A stretch of 64,000 nt of DNA from an uncultured Eubacteriales bacterium. GTDB lineage: Bacteria > Bacillota > Clostridia > Oscillospirales > CAG-272. The notes under the pieces are model-generated. The model was not told where the DNA came from and made no database searches. It saw only the letters and a program-made list of their open reading frames with translations. Below are positions 52,056 to 60,120 of the stretch, piece after piece (position 1 is the stretch's first letter; each line of letters opens with the position of its first letter). The translations under genes were made by a program, and so were the position numbers. The stretch is taken from positions 14,937-78,936 of the forward strand of contig CAJKPX010000005.1 of NCBI GenBank assembly GCA_905201895.1. The letters are read 5' to 3'.

Positions 52056-52865
52056 TCATTCGTTCATCAATCTTTCAATTTCTTTTCTTTTTTGGGTGTA
52101 CTCGTAAACGGTTCCTCTGAACCATTTATCTTCAGTAAAATCTTCTTCGAAAGCGTCCATCACCTTTTGAGCAATTTTGAATTGAGCATTCGCCTTATGG
52201 GTTTCACCGATTTCCTTCAAATACATCCCCACAGCAATCAACATATCGAGCAAGACCTCTGCGGAAATATTCTTTTGCTTTTGTGCAGCCTCATAGCTAT
52301 CCTCGCCATCCAATAAGGATGCCATAAGCTCAAGCTTTGTGAAATAGATTTCCGGTATCAGCTCAAGAGTTGGTCGGATCAAATCATTTTGCCCATTCTC
52401 TTTATAGCAGATTGCCAAAATACGGCAGGCATCGTATTTCACCGAATCATCCTTAGTGGATTCAATAAGCGATTTACAGAGGGTGATCACCTCGTCTGCT
52501 CGTGTTTGGTAATCTAATGTATAGAGCAAATTATTCAAAATAATATCGTTTCCCGGAAATCTCTGCAATCCTTCTCGTAAAATTTGTTCCGATTTTTCTT
52601 CATCGGTGAAGCGATATTGATATGCCTCATGACAGATTGCCTCAACTTGCTTTTCCATTTCAAACAGATTAAAGTCAAAGAGTTCATCGGTGGAAACACC
52701 GAAGAAGGATGCAATAGCAGGGATCATGATCACATCCGGCATTGTGTTGCCGTTTTCCCATTTTGAAACGGCTTGAAAGGATACTCCAAGATAGTTTGCG
52801 AAAACCTCTTGGGATATGTTTTTCTGTTTTCTTAAAGACCTGATTTTTTCTCCGAGCTTCATCAT
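52056..52865 (-). CDS. XRE-family helix-turn-helix regulator with helical repeat C-terminus
   Basis: A 269-residue protein. Residues about 4-60 are a Cro/C1-type HTH (MKLGEKIRSLRKQKNISQEV, VSFQAVSKWENGNTMPDV). The remaining 200 residues are helical, TPR-like, with RFPGNDIILNNLLYTL. Such proteins are common in Clostridia and their targets are mostly unknown. ATG at 52865 follows GGAGG by 7 bases. The gene has its own promoter and terminator and is similar in plan to the next regulator upstream. Confidence 0.85.
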   Translation of the reverse strand: MMKLGEKIRSLRKQKNISQEVFANYLGVSFQAVSKWENGNTMPDVIMIPAIASFFGVSTDELFDFNLFEMEKQVEAICHEAYQYRFTDEEKSEQILREGLQRFPGNDIILNNLLYTLDYQTRADEVITLCKSLIESTKDDSVKYDACRILAICYKENGQNDLIRPTLELIPEIYFTKLELMASLLDGEDSYEAAQKQKNISAEVLLDMLIAVGMYLKEIGETHKANAQFKIAQKVMDAFEEDFTEDKWFRGTVYEYTQKRKEIERLMNE

Positions 52866-52910
52866 TGTTGTTCCTCCAAATCGTGTTGGATCAGCGCTTA
52901 TCCTGACTCT

Positions 52911-52938
52911 ATTATAGCACATTCCTACCGAAAAACAA
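52911..52938 (-). promoter_or_regulatory. Extended -10 promoter of the first XRE gene
   Basis: TGC-TATAAT (TATAAT at 52911-52916) forms an extended -10; TTGTTT (52933-52938) lies 16 bases upstream. Confidence 0.65.
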
Positions 52939-52984
52939 TAACTCATTTGGAGAGAATTTTTCTAACGTGGGTTGAAAATAAATT

Positions 52985-53003
52985 GCCCCGCACGAGGCGG
53001 GGC
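52985..53003 (-). terminator. Terminator of the second XRE gene
   Basis: GCCCCGC and GCGGGGC around a 5-base loop, followed by AATTTATTTTC on the minus strand. It is almost the same hairpin as the one at 52032-52050. Confidence 0.6.
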
Positions 53004-53015
53004 AAAAAATGTTTT

Positions 53016-53348
53016 TTATCGGTACTGATCTAAAATCGTTCTATACGCGGGATTTTTGAGAAGCTCGGCTCGTCTACCGCCTTTAGCGTTAATACGATAA
53101 TCAAAATTGTACTTAAAAAAGTTGGCACTTATCGCTTCACCGAAACGGTCAAAGGCGCGATTCAACGCTTCGTTTTTCTTTCTGAAGTCCTCTGTCTTTT
53201 TTGTCACATACAGGTTTTTATCCATAACGGTGATTACTTGTTTGTCTGTTCCATCGCGGTAACAAAGGTCATTTTCCATTCTTCCAAGGAAGGACCTTGC
53301 AAGCATGAGGAAGAATGCTTCTCCCGTTTTCTCAAATGCATTCAGCAT
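53016..53348 (-). CDS. C-terminal part of the second XRE protein, split off by an in-frame TAG
   Basis: A 110-residue helical segment beginning MLNAFEKTGEAFFLMLAR. Its first codon follows the TAG of the upstream XRE gene immediately and in the same frame. The two together would make one protein of about 356 residues, a length and plan common for TPR-like XRE regulators of Clostridia. It could be made separately (GGGG lies 5 bases before the ATG), by readthrough, or not at all. On its own I do not recognise a domain. Confidence 0.6.
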   Translation of the reverse strand: MLNAFEKTGEAFFLMLARSFLGRMENDLCYRDGTDKQVITVMDKNLYVTKKTEDFRKKNEALNRAFDRFGEAISANFFKYNFDYRINAKGGRRAELLKNPAYRTILDQYR

Positions 53349-54086
53349 CTATTCCCCGTACTGCACCGCACGTTCTGCCTTTTCCTCCATTGAGAGAGAA
53401 GGATTGAAAAACAAGGTTCTCCCCAGCTTATCTGCCGCAAAATCGACAAGTTCAAACATATTCTTTTGCACGTGGAAATAATATTCGCTTGTGTCTTTTG
53501 CAAACAACTGCTCGGTCTTTTGTCCGCCGGTGGTGTACCAATCGGTAAATTTTGTTTTGTAGATATCCAGTGCCTCGTCCGTCTTCCCCTCCGCATGAAG
53601 AATTTTTGCTCGCATATTCCATGCTCCAAGCCGCAAATTTTCTTCGGTACAGCCTTCCAATATTTTTCCGCAGATCGCAAGAAATTCATCCTTGTGCGCA
53701 ATCAAAACAGAGGGATCATTGTCAGCCAGATCACCGCCGATGTTCCACATATAGTAATGCATGATCCAATAATCATTCGGATAATCGCGGAAAGCCTTGA
53801 TGATAATTTTTCGCCCTTTTTTGTCATTCCAATGCTGTCTATACAGAGCAATTAGCCCGTCAATTTCGGCTTGAATCTTTTCTTGATTGTAGCCCATAAG
53901 CTCGTCGAGCGTTACTCCAAAGAAATATGCCAAAGGTTGAAGGAGTGTAATATCGGGGTAAGTCTCACCTCGCTCCCATTTGCTGACTGCTGCACAGGTG
54001 ACGTTCATCGCAACCGAAAGCTGCTCCTGTGTAATATTTTTTGATGTGCGCAAACGCTTAATATTTGCACCAATTGTCATTTCCAT
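53349..54086 (-). CDS. XRE-family helix-turn-helix regulator, N-terminal part of a split protein
   Basis: A 245-residue product with an HTH at about 3-58 (ANIKRLRTSKNITQEQL, CAAVSKWERGETYPD) and a helical C-terminal half. The frame ends in TAG at 53349-53351 and resumes at once with ATG in the same frame. ATG at 54086 follows GGGGG by 7 bases; two other in-frame ATGs flank it. It is related in plan to the XRE gene downstream. I cannot tell whether the TAG is a true stop, a recent mutation or a sequencing error. Confidence 0.78.
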   Translation of the reverse strand: MEMTIGANIKRLRTSKNITQEQLSVAMNVTCAAVSKWERGETYPDITLLQPLAYFFGVTLDELMGYNQEKIQAEIDGLIALYRQHWNDKKGRKIIIKAFRDYPNDYWIMHYYMWNIGGDLADNDPSVLIAHKDEFLAICGKILEGCTEENLRLGAWNMRAKILHAEGKTDEALDIYKTKFTDWYTTGGQKTEQLFAKDTSEYYFHVQKNMFELVDFAADKLGRTLFFNPSLSMEEKAERAVQYGE

Positions 54087-54136
54087 AATCATACCCCCAT
54101 TGAAATAAAAGTAAGCCGACGCCTGCTTCCGGTTAT

Positions 54137-54164
54137 ATTATAGCATAAAAACAGGTTCAGTAAA
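54137..54164 (-). promoter_or_regulatory. Promoter of the second XRE gene
   Basis: Extended -10 TGC-TATAAT (TATAAT at 54137-54142) with TTTACT (54159-54164) 16 bases upstream. Confidence 0.6.
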
Positions 54165-54305
54165 GGTATTGTCAGGAAAATCCATATTAACTCATGGTTG
54201 AAAAAAGATAGCATTGATATAGAAATATTTACTTCTACTTGCAATATTCTTGTTCTCGCCTGTGAAAGCCAAAGAACGGAGATGACGTTTTTTTCGATTT
54301 TCCGA

Positions 54306-54334
54306 TTGCAAATGCGAGCAAAACATGCTATAAT
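54306..54334 (+). promoter_or_regulatory. Promoter of the dGTPase-like gene
   Basis: TTGCAA (54306-54311) and TATAAT (54329-54334) have a 17-base spacer and an extended TGC before the -10. Confidence 0.75.
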
Positions 54335-54366
54335 AGAGCAAAGGAACAGGATTGGAGGCATCGGTT

Positions 54367-55572
54367 ATGCTCAAGTATGAAAAGCTATCCCCCGAAACGG
54401 AGGCGCGCATGCAAAGCGATGCGTTGCATGGCACGCGCCCTGCGATTGCGTTCGATGAGCGAGGCGTGATCCGTCGCGACAACTCCCGCGATCAGGCGAG
54501 CGTTTGGCGCACGGCATTTATCCGCGACATTGACAAAATTCTGCATTGCCCCTACTACAACCGATACGCCGATAAAACCCAGGTGTTCTCCTTCTACAAA
54601 AACGATGACATCACGCGCCGCGCTCTGCACGTGCAGCTGGTTTCGCGGATCGCACGAACGATCGGAAAAGCGCTCGGGCTCAACCTCGATCTGATCGAGG
54701 CGATCGCACTCGGACATGACATCGGACACACGCCATTTGGTCATGCGGGTGAGAAATATCTCGATCAGCTCCTTGCATCGCACACGGGGCGGCATTTTTC
54801 GCACAACGTCCACTCGGTGCGCGTGCTTGATCGGATCTATCCCTATAACGTCAGCCTGCAAACGCTCTCCGGTATTGCAAGCCACGACGGCGAGATGGAG
54901 CTCGACGAATACCGCCCGCAGCCTCTTGACTCGTTTGAGAAATTTGACGAGCTGATCGAGAGCTGCTACCTCGACAAGGCGAACGTGCGCCGACTCGTCC
55001 CCTCCTCTCTTGAGGGCTGCGTGATGCGCATTTCGGATATCATCGCCTACCTCGGCAAGGATCGCCAGGACGCCGAGCGCGCGGGGATCATCTCGGGCAA
55101 TCCCTTCTCCCCCTGCGAGATCGGGGAACGAAACGCCGAGATCATCAACAACATGATCGTGAACATCATCGAGAACAGCTACGGGCACGATTACATCAAA
55201 ATGGACGAGGTGCATTTTCGTGCACTGTCGCTTGCAAAAGCAGAAAACTACGAAAAAATCTACCTTGCCCCCGACGTTGCGGCTGAATTTGACGCCACTG
55301 TGAAGCCGATGATGACCGAGCTCTACGATCACCTGCTCTCCGATCTGCTCCGAGGGGATCGCACCTCGCCGATCTTCACGCATCACATTGCCTACGTCAA
55401 CAAGGCGCACTACGATCGTACGCATCCCTACGAGGAAACCGAGCCCAATCAGCTTGTGGTGGACTATATCGCCAGCATGACCGACGACTATTTCATTGAT
55501 TTGCACAGGCTCCTGTTTCCGCAGAGTCCTCACCGAATCGAATACAAGGGCTATTTCGGCAGCGAGAGCTGA
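54367..55572 (+). CDS. HD-domain dGTP triphosphohydrolase family protein
   Basis: The 401-residue product has the dGTPase layout: TAFIRDIDKILHCPYYNRY, DKTQVF, VQLVSRIARTIGKALGLN, and the HD metal motif GHDIGHTPFGHAGE. A later ASHDGE supplies the next metal-site histidine and aspartate. dGTPases remove triphosphate from dNTPs and can limit phage growth, but most clostridial relatives are untested. ATG at 54367 follows GGAGG by 8 bases. Confidence 0.88.
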   Translation: MLKYEKLSPETEARMQSDALHGTRPAIAFDERGVIRRDNSRDQASVWRTAFIRDIDKILHCPYYNRYADKTQVFSFYKNDDITRRALHVQLVSRIARTIGKALGLNLDLIEAIALGHDIGHTPFGHAGEKYLDQLLASHTGRHFSHNVHSVRVLDRIYPYNVSLQTLSGIASHDGEMELDEYRPQPLDSFEKFDELIESCYLDKANVRRLVPSSLEGCVMRISDIIAYLGKDRQDAERAGIISGNPFSPCEIGERNAEIINNMIVNIIENSYGHDYIKMDEVHFRALSLAKAENYEKIYLAPDVAAEFDATVKPMMTELYDHLLSDLLRGDRTSPIFTHHIAYVNKAHYDRTHPYEETEPNQLVVDYIASMTDDYFIDLHRLLFPQSPHRIEYKGYFGSES

Positions 55573-55611
55573 AGCGCTTCCGAGAGCCCCGTACCAACGA
55601 GCAACACAAAT

Positions 55612-55646
55612 AAGAGCCCCGCATGCATCGTGCACACGGAGCTCTT
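55612..55646. terminator. Terminator between the dGTPase-like and phosphatase-like genes
   Basis: AAGAGC and GCTCTT pair around an inner GCATG-CATC-GTGC hairpin, with TGTTTTGC following on the plus strand. Confidence 0.65.
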
Positions 55647-55783
55647 GTTTTGCTTTCAGGAGCCATGCTTCCTCTCGAAGCAACCAAAAACGCGCTCCAA
55701 TCGCGTTATGTTCCTGTTTCTCCATTCCGATCAAGAACGCAGAAGGTCTGCCACGTCGGCAGAGTTCAGAAACGAACGCAAAT

Positions 55784-56248
55784 TCATGCTTTTTTTCTTC
55801 CCTTTTTTTGTAATGCGTCAAAAATTTTGTGGTAAACGAGCTGGTTCGGATAATATCGGTAGTCAACGAACACCTCAATGCCGCGCCTTGCAAAATGCTG
55901 CAAAATCGCGGCGGCACACGCCGCACTGCGACTCTGCCCGTAGTCACATTGACAAATAATGTCCAGGTGGTCGGCGCGCGCACGGTAGATGAATTCTGCA
56001 AGAGCATCTACCTCGGCAAGGTAAGGGTTCTCCGTGCTATATCCGAAATCGGCAAGCAATTCCCTGTCGATATCGGGAATGCCAACGTAAAAGACACGGG
56101 CGTCGGTTTTGGAAAAATCCACGCGACGCTCCTCGCAATCCCGCAAGCCGCGCGGCGTGTAAAAGCTGATGACCGCCACACGCGCGTCCAAGCCCTGCCG
56201 TTGCATGCGCTCCAGAATGGCATTGCGCGAATAAATCTCAAGCTTCAA
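55784..56248 (-). CDS. Cysteine-phosphatase-like protein (CX5R motif), TTG start
   Basis: A 154-residue product with IICQCDYGQSRSAACAAAIL, which contains the CX5R signature (C-DYGQS-R) of protein tyrosine and dual-specificity phosphatases. YTPRGLRDCEERRVDF lies near the N-terminus. The WPD-type acid is not clear, so activity is uncertain. The start is TTG at 56248, 8 bases after GAGG; an in-frame TGA two codons upstream excludes a longer form. It is minus-strand, just downstream of the FtsH-like protease gene (gap about 70 bases). Confidence 0.65.
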   Translation of the reverse strand: MKLEIYSRNAILERMQRQGLDARVAVISFYTPRGLRDCEERRVDFSKTDARVFYVGIPDIDRELLADFGYSTENPYLAEVDALAEFIYRARADHLDIICQCDYGQSRSAACAAAILQHFARRGIEVFVDYRYYPNQLVYHKIFDALQKKGRKKA

Positions 56249-56321
56249 ATTTCATTCCTCGTTTCAAAAATTCGTTACGGTGAGGGGGTCGCCGACCCGC
56301 GGACCCCCTCGGTGCAATGGA

Positions 56322-57581
56322 TCACCCCACCTCAACGGGCGTGAGCGTGCAGCTCTCGCGGATACGCCTCATATCCGAATAAAGAAGTGTCCCCTTCTTC
56401 AACAACTCGCTTGCTACGCGGTCAAGGAAGGTGCGGTTCGATGCAATGATCTCCTTCGCCTTAAAGAGATAGCGCTCCAGCTCGGCGAAGATCACCTGCT
56501 CACGAGAGGACAGGAGCGTGTCCGAATCCTTATCGTGCAGTGCATTCAGATACGAAAGCCCCAGGCTTCCAACGCTTCCAATGCTCTGGTAGAGGTGCTC
56601 ACACGCATCATCCAGGTCAGAGCCGGTGCCGCTTGCGATCCGACCGTACTGCATTTCGCTCGCCGCCTTACCTCCCAGCGCAACCAGAATTTCGTAGGCA
56701 CGGCGCTCGGGCTCAACGCAACGAAGCATGAAGCCGCCCAGCTTGGAGGAGGTTGAAGAAAGAGAAACCATTCCAACGTAGCCCGGGGTAAGCACCTCGG
56801 CAATCACCGCGTGCCCTGCCTCGTGATAGGCAATCTCTGCCTTTTTTCCATCGCTGAGATTGACGTGATTGTTGTTCACACCGTAAACGTCGGTGAGGGT
56901 TGCCTTGACAAACTGTGCCATTCCGATCGCATCGAGGTTCAGAAAACCCGCCTCGATGGCAGCCTCGTTGATCACACGCTCCAGCGTTGCGCAGGATTTG
57001 CCCGAGAGCATCTTTGCAATGTCCTCGTAATTGACGTCCTCCGCCGTTCTGACACCGCTCATATAATGCGTGATGATCTTAACTGCCTCCTCTCCCCGCG
57101 GGGATTCTACACGAATCCACTTATCAAAACGACCTGCACGCAAAAGCGAATCGGGAATATTGCGGGTGCTGTTTGCGGTTGCGATGACAAACACGTCCTT
57201 TGACGCAACCTTGTCGATGCAACCCTGCACCACGGCAAATTCCTCGCCGTTGTGCTCCTCCATCGAAAATTTATCGAGATCGTCGAGCAGAAGGATCGAC
57301 GGCGCGTGCTTTGCAGCCTCCTCAAAGGTTGCCTCGATGTATTCGATAAAGGCACTGCGCTCCATGGTGTGTCGGATCACCTTGGCAGGCACGCCAACCT
57401 CCTCGATCAATGCCGTTGCCAAAAGCGTTTTTCCAACCCCGGGAGACCCGAGCAGAAGCACGCCCTTGGGCATCTTTGCGCCCAACGCCCGATATTTGGA
57501 AAAATTCCTGATCATGTCGGAAACCTGAAAAAGCTCGCGCTTCACGTCCTCGTATCCGATAATCCTGTCAAATGCACTCAT
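56322..57581 (-). CDS. FtsH-like AAA+ zinc metalloprotease without membrane helices
   Basis: A 419-residue protein. AAA+ module: Walker A GSPGVGKT at 45-52, Walker B ILLLDDLD near 96-103, sensor-1 ATANST, arginine finger in RAGRFDKW. Peptidase: HEAGH at 253-257 and the third-ligand region SGTGSDLDDA at 318-327. Ordinary FtsH has about 600 residues with two N-terminal membrane helices; both are missing here, so it is probably cytosolic. ATG at 57581 follows GGAG by 9 bases. It is downstream of, and probably co-transcribed with, the 215-residue gene at 57664. Confidence 0.87.
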   Translation of the reverse strand: MSAFDRIIGYEDVKRELFQVSDMIRNFSKYRALGAKMPKGVLLLGSPGVGKTLLATALIEEVGVPAKVIRHTMERSAFIEYIEATFEEAAKHAPSILLLDDLDKFSMEEHNGEEFAVVQGCIDKVASKDVFVIATANSTRNIPDSLLRAGRFDKWIRVESPRGEEAVKIITHYMSGVRTAEDVNYEDIAKMLSGKSCATLERVINEAAIEAGFLNLDAIGMAQFVKATLTDVYGVNNNHVNLSDGKKAEIAYHEAGHAVIAEVLTPGYVGMVSLSSTSSKLGGFMLRCVEPERRAYEILVALGGKAASEMQYGRIASGTGSDLDDACEHLYQSIGSVGSLGLSYLNALHDKDSDTLLSSREQVIFAELERYLFKAKEIIASNRTFLDRVASELLKKGTLLYSDMRRIRESCTLTPVEVG

Positions 57582-57663
57582 TCTTTTTCTCTCCTTTTTC
57601 TTTTTTCGTTCGGTGCCGTGGCTTGATTTTATCACCAACGGTGGGTAAAAAAACGGACACACC

Positions 57664-58311
57664 TCAAACGGGCAGCCTGACGGTTTGCACGCCCTTGTGC
57701 CGAAGCTTATCCGTTGGATAGCTCGCACCGACCGATAGAAAAACCTGCCTGCCAAGCGACGCAAGCCGATCCAGCCACGGGGAGATGTCAACCGCCTCGT
57801 CGATGCGGTCAAAAAGATCAAACAAAAAGATCGGGCGATCGTCATTTTGTATGCGATCAGCGCAAACGTGGTCGAGAAAATCCGCAAGACATGCAACGTG
57901 TAAGTCGCTTTCGCTCAAAAGAGCATCGCTTGTGCGCCCCTTGTGCTCTGCCGACAAGAGATTTTGTCCCCCGACGTTGCGCCGCCGCAACCGACGCTGA
58001 CACTCGATCGTGTCGGCGATCAAGCTGATCCGATCGAGTCCCTCGGCGCTCACTGTGACATAGAAGCTCTGATCATCGCAAAGCACGCCGTTCCATACGA
58101 AGCGCCGTCCGTCGAGCATCAGATCGGCGGAGCAGGAAAAGGTCTGCTTTTTTTCAGGGGCAATCGGATCGCACGATTCCCCCGAGATCAACTCGCGCAA
58201 AAGCTGCAGATAGACCGACGAGCCACAAACAGCACAGATCGGCGTATCCTCTGCAAAAACCGTTTCGGGAAACAAATGCGACGTGGTGGAAAAGCGCTGA
58301 ACTCTCATCAT
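57664..58311 (-). CDS. Uncharacterised 215-residue protein, possibly a degenerate P-loop ATPase
   Basis: I do not recognise a family. The order of segments recalls a small RecF/ABC-type ATPase: ICAVCGSSVYLQLLRELISG sits where a Walker A loop and helix would be, but without the GKS/T, and PIFLFDLFDRIDEAVD sits where Walker B and the following acidic turn would be. A degenerate ATPase is therefore an inference only. The ATG follows AAGGAG by 7 bases. The protease gene starts 82 bases after its stop; it may be a regulator, adaptor or substrate of that protease. Confidence 0.55.
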   Translation of the reverse strand: MMRVQRFSTTSHLFPETVFAEDTPICAVCGSSVYLQLLRELISGESCDPIAPEKKQTFSCSADLMLDGRRFVWNGVLCDDQSFYVTVSAEGLDRISLIADTIECQRRLRRRNVGGQNLLSAEHKGRTSDALLSESDLHVACLADFLDHVCADRIQNDDRPIFLFDLFDRIDEAVDISPWLDRLASLGRQVFLSVGASYPTDKLRHKGVQTVRLPV

Positions 58312-58476
58312 GATTATTCTCCTTCTGAATTAAAATGTAAATAGAAACTAAAAAAAGAACGTTTTTGAGGTCGGGTGATGAAAGTATATCACAATCCGTA
58401 TACCAAAAATGTCACACATACACCACCTTGAAATGCTTTTAGGAGAATAAAATTGCGAAAGGAATCTGTTTTTCAC

Positions 58477-58505
58477 TTGACATCCGCAAAAAAAGACGCT
58501 ATAAT
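58477..58505 (+). promoter_or_regulatory. Consensus promoter of the SGNH hydrolase gene
   Basis: TTGACA (58477-58482) and TATAAT (58500-58505) have a 17-base spacer. Confidence 0.9.
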
Positions 58506-58560
58506 GAGTTTGTCGCACATTGAGTTGAACTCACGATGACCGAAAAAAGGAGGTAGGACT

Positions 58561-59208
58561 ATGTTTCACGGAAAACGGCTTTCCATTCTCGGAGACAGCA
58601 TTTCAACTTACACGGGCATATCCAACGATCCAAACGTCAATTCTACGCTCTACGGTCATCCCTGCTTTTACAGAAAGCCCTTTCCGATCGAGCGTACCTA
58701 TTGGGGGCGCCTGATGGCGTCGCTCGGACTGGTGCTTTGCGTCAACAACTCGTGGTCGGGCGGCAATCTGAGCGGACGGGAGAATTCGAGTGCAGGCGTT
58801 AATCGCGCCCACCACCTCTCAACCGACCAAGGCGAGACTCCCGATTTTATCATCGTGTTCATGGGAATCAATGATCTTGGGCGCAATGTGCCCGTTGAGA
58901 CATTTTCCGCCGATTACGAAAGAGTGCTTGCAATGATTGCCAACCGCTATCCCGACGCATGGGTTTGCTGCGTCACTCTCCCCGATCGCAGCCCTTCGAT
59001 GAAGAATGCGACCGAGCGCTTCAATCGGGCGATCGGAGATGCCGTTGCAGCTACGGGGGAGCACTTCTTTATTGCCGATCTCTTTCACAGTTGCCTCAAC
59101 AACGATTGCTACTACGACAACACCGTGGACGGTCTGCACCCGGATGAGGACGGCATGCGGATGATTGCAGAGGTGATCGAGGGGGCATTCAGAAAAAAAT
59201 TCGCATGA
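58561..59208 (+). CDS. SGNH/GDSL-family hydrolase
   Basis: A 215-residue esterase-like protein. Block I is ILGDSIS with the catalytic serine near residue 13, block II contains NSWSGGNLSG, block III is MGINDLG, and the late motif VDGLHPDEDG supplies Asp and His. No signal peptide is visible, so it is probably cytosolic. The substrate is unknown. ATG at 58561 follows GGAGG by 7 bases. Confidence 0.87.
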   Translation: MFHGKRLSILGDSISTYTGISNDPNVNSTLYGHPCFYRKPFPIERTYWGRLMASLGLVLCVNNSWSGGNLSGRENSSAGVNRAHHLSTDQGETPDFIIVFMGINDLGRNVPVETFSADYERVLAMIANRYPDAWVCCVTLPDRSPSMKNATERFNRAIGDAVAATGEHFFIADLFHSCLNNDCYYDNTVDGLHPDEDGMRMIAEVIEGAFRKKFA

Positions 59209-59233
59209 AGCCAAGTCATACAAAAAAATAAAA

Positions 59234-59277
59234 AAAACGGTTATCCCCTTCCCTGTGCGGAACGGAGCAACCGTTTT
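59234..59277. terminator. Terminator between convergent SGNH and HAD genes
   Basis: AAAACGGTT and AACCGTTTT pair around a 26-base loop, with CTTTTTTA on the plus strand. It can serve both genes. Confidence 0.7.
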
Positions 59278-59318
59278 CTTTTTTATTTCATGTGACGGCA
59301 AAAAACCAACGGGACTTT

Positions 59319-59927
59319 TTATTTTTTCGACAAAACCTCGTCCAAATAATGACCAAGCGCTGCAACGTTGCCGTCAAAAAGATAGCCCGCGATGCCTGCG
59401 CTGCGTGCACCCTCGATATTCTCGGCGCGGTCATCCACAAAAAGCGTTTCCTCCGGAAGAATCCCGCAGTCGGTGCAAAGGTACTCGTAGATACCACGGT
59501 TTGGCTTAACCCTGCCGCAGATTGCAGAGAAAACGCAGCGATCGACGAGCGAAAGAATTGGAATCTCGCTTGCATGGTCGGCAAAATAGCGCGATATATT
59601 GGAGAGCAAAAACACGGAAACGCCATAACGCTCCTTGATATGCAAAATCAACTCGCGCATTCCTGCAATCTCGGGAATATTGTAAATCCAATTGAAATAG
59701 ACCTCGCGCGCGGTCTGCCAAAGCCGATCGGGTATCCGCTCGCAAACAGCCTCCATAACCTCCTCGTCGGTGATTGTTCCCGCATCGAGGCGATCCCAAT
59801 AAAGGCGATCGAACACCACCTGCTCAAGCAGCGCCGCATCGTCGTGGTCTGATACGTAGCGTCCCACCATATATGCAGGCTCAAAGTGCACCAGCACCTG
59901 CCCGAAATCAAAAACCACGTTCTTCAC
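59319..59927 (-). CDS. HAD-family hydrolase (YihX-like)
   Basis: A 202-residue protein of the haloacid dehalogenase superfamily. Motif I is FDFGQVL (Asp nucleophile, with Gly where many members have a second Asp), motif II is FLLSNIS, motif III lies in KPNRGIYEYL and motif IV is FVDDRAENI. Likely a phosphatase on a small sugar phosphate or nucleotide. The start is GTG at 59927, 8 bases after GGAGG; the longer GTG overlaps the ribosome site. It stands alone with its own promoter. Confidence 0.83.
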   Translation of the reverse strand: MKNVVFDFGQVLVHFEPAYMVGRYVSDHDDAALLEQVVFDRLYWDRLDAGTITDEEVMEAVCERIPDRLWQTAREVYFNWIYNIPEIAGMRELILHIKERYGVSVFLLSNISRYFADHASEIPILSLVDRCVFSAICGRVKPNRGIYEYLCTDCGILPEETLFVDDRAENIEGARSAGIAGYLFDGNVAALGHYLDEVLSKK

Positions 59928-59968
59928 AATTTCCACCTCCGATAAGATGCTTTCATACCACGTTCTTT

Positions 59969-59997
59969 ATTATACACGCTTCGCCGACAAAAGTCAA
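59969..59997 (-). promoter_or_regulatory. Promoter of the HAD hydrolase gene
   Basis: TTGACT (59992-59997) and TATAAT (59969-59974) have a 17-base spacer. Confidence 0.85.
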
Positions 59998-60012
59998 CCG
60001 AAAAGCCAAAAA

Positions 60013-60047
60013 AGGGGCTGTTTCAATCTGCAATTGAAACAGCCCCT
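60013..60047 (-). terminator. Terminator of the CNNM pair
   Basis: AGGGGCTGTTTCAAT and ATTGAAACAGCCCCT form a 15-bp stem; on the minus strand it runs into TTTTTTGG. Confidence 0.88.
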
Positions 60048-60120
60048 CGATGGGCTTGAGCGCTTTTGTGAAGCGGTTGGAGACTTCTCCCACCATCCCT
60101 CGGCGCCCGAATACATCGCT

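Noticed and set aside
54385..56007. Minus-strand ORF of 540 codons
   Set aside because: It overlaps the well-supported dGTPase-like gene and part of the phosphatase-like gene in other frames, without a start signal.
57582..57896. Longer form of the FtsH-like protein with a hydrophobic N-terminus
   Set aside because: It would overlap the 3' end of the 215-residue gene, has no ribosome site and ends in a Lys-rich run; ATG at 57581 has a good site.
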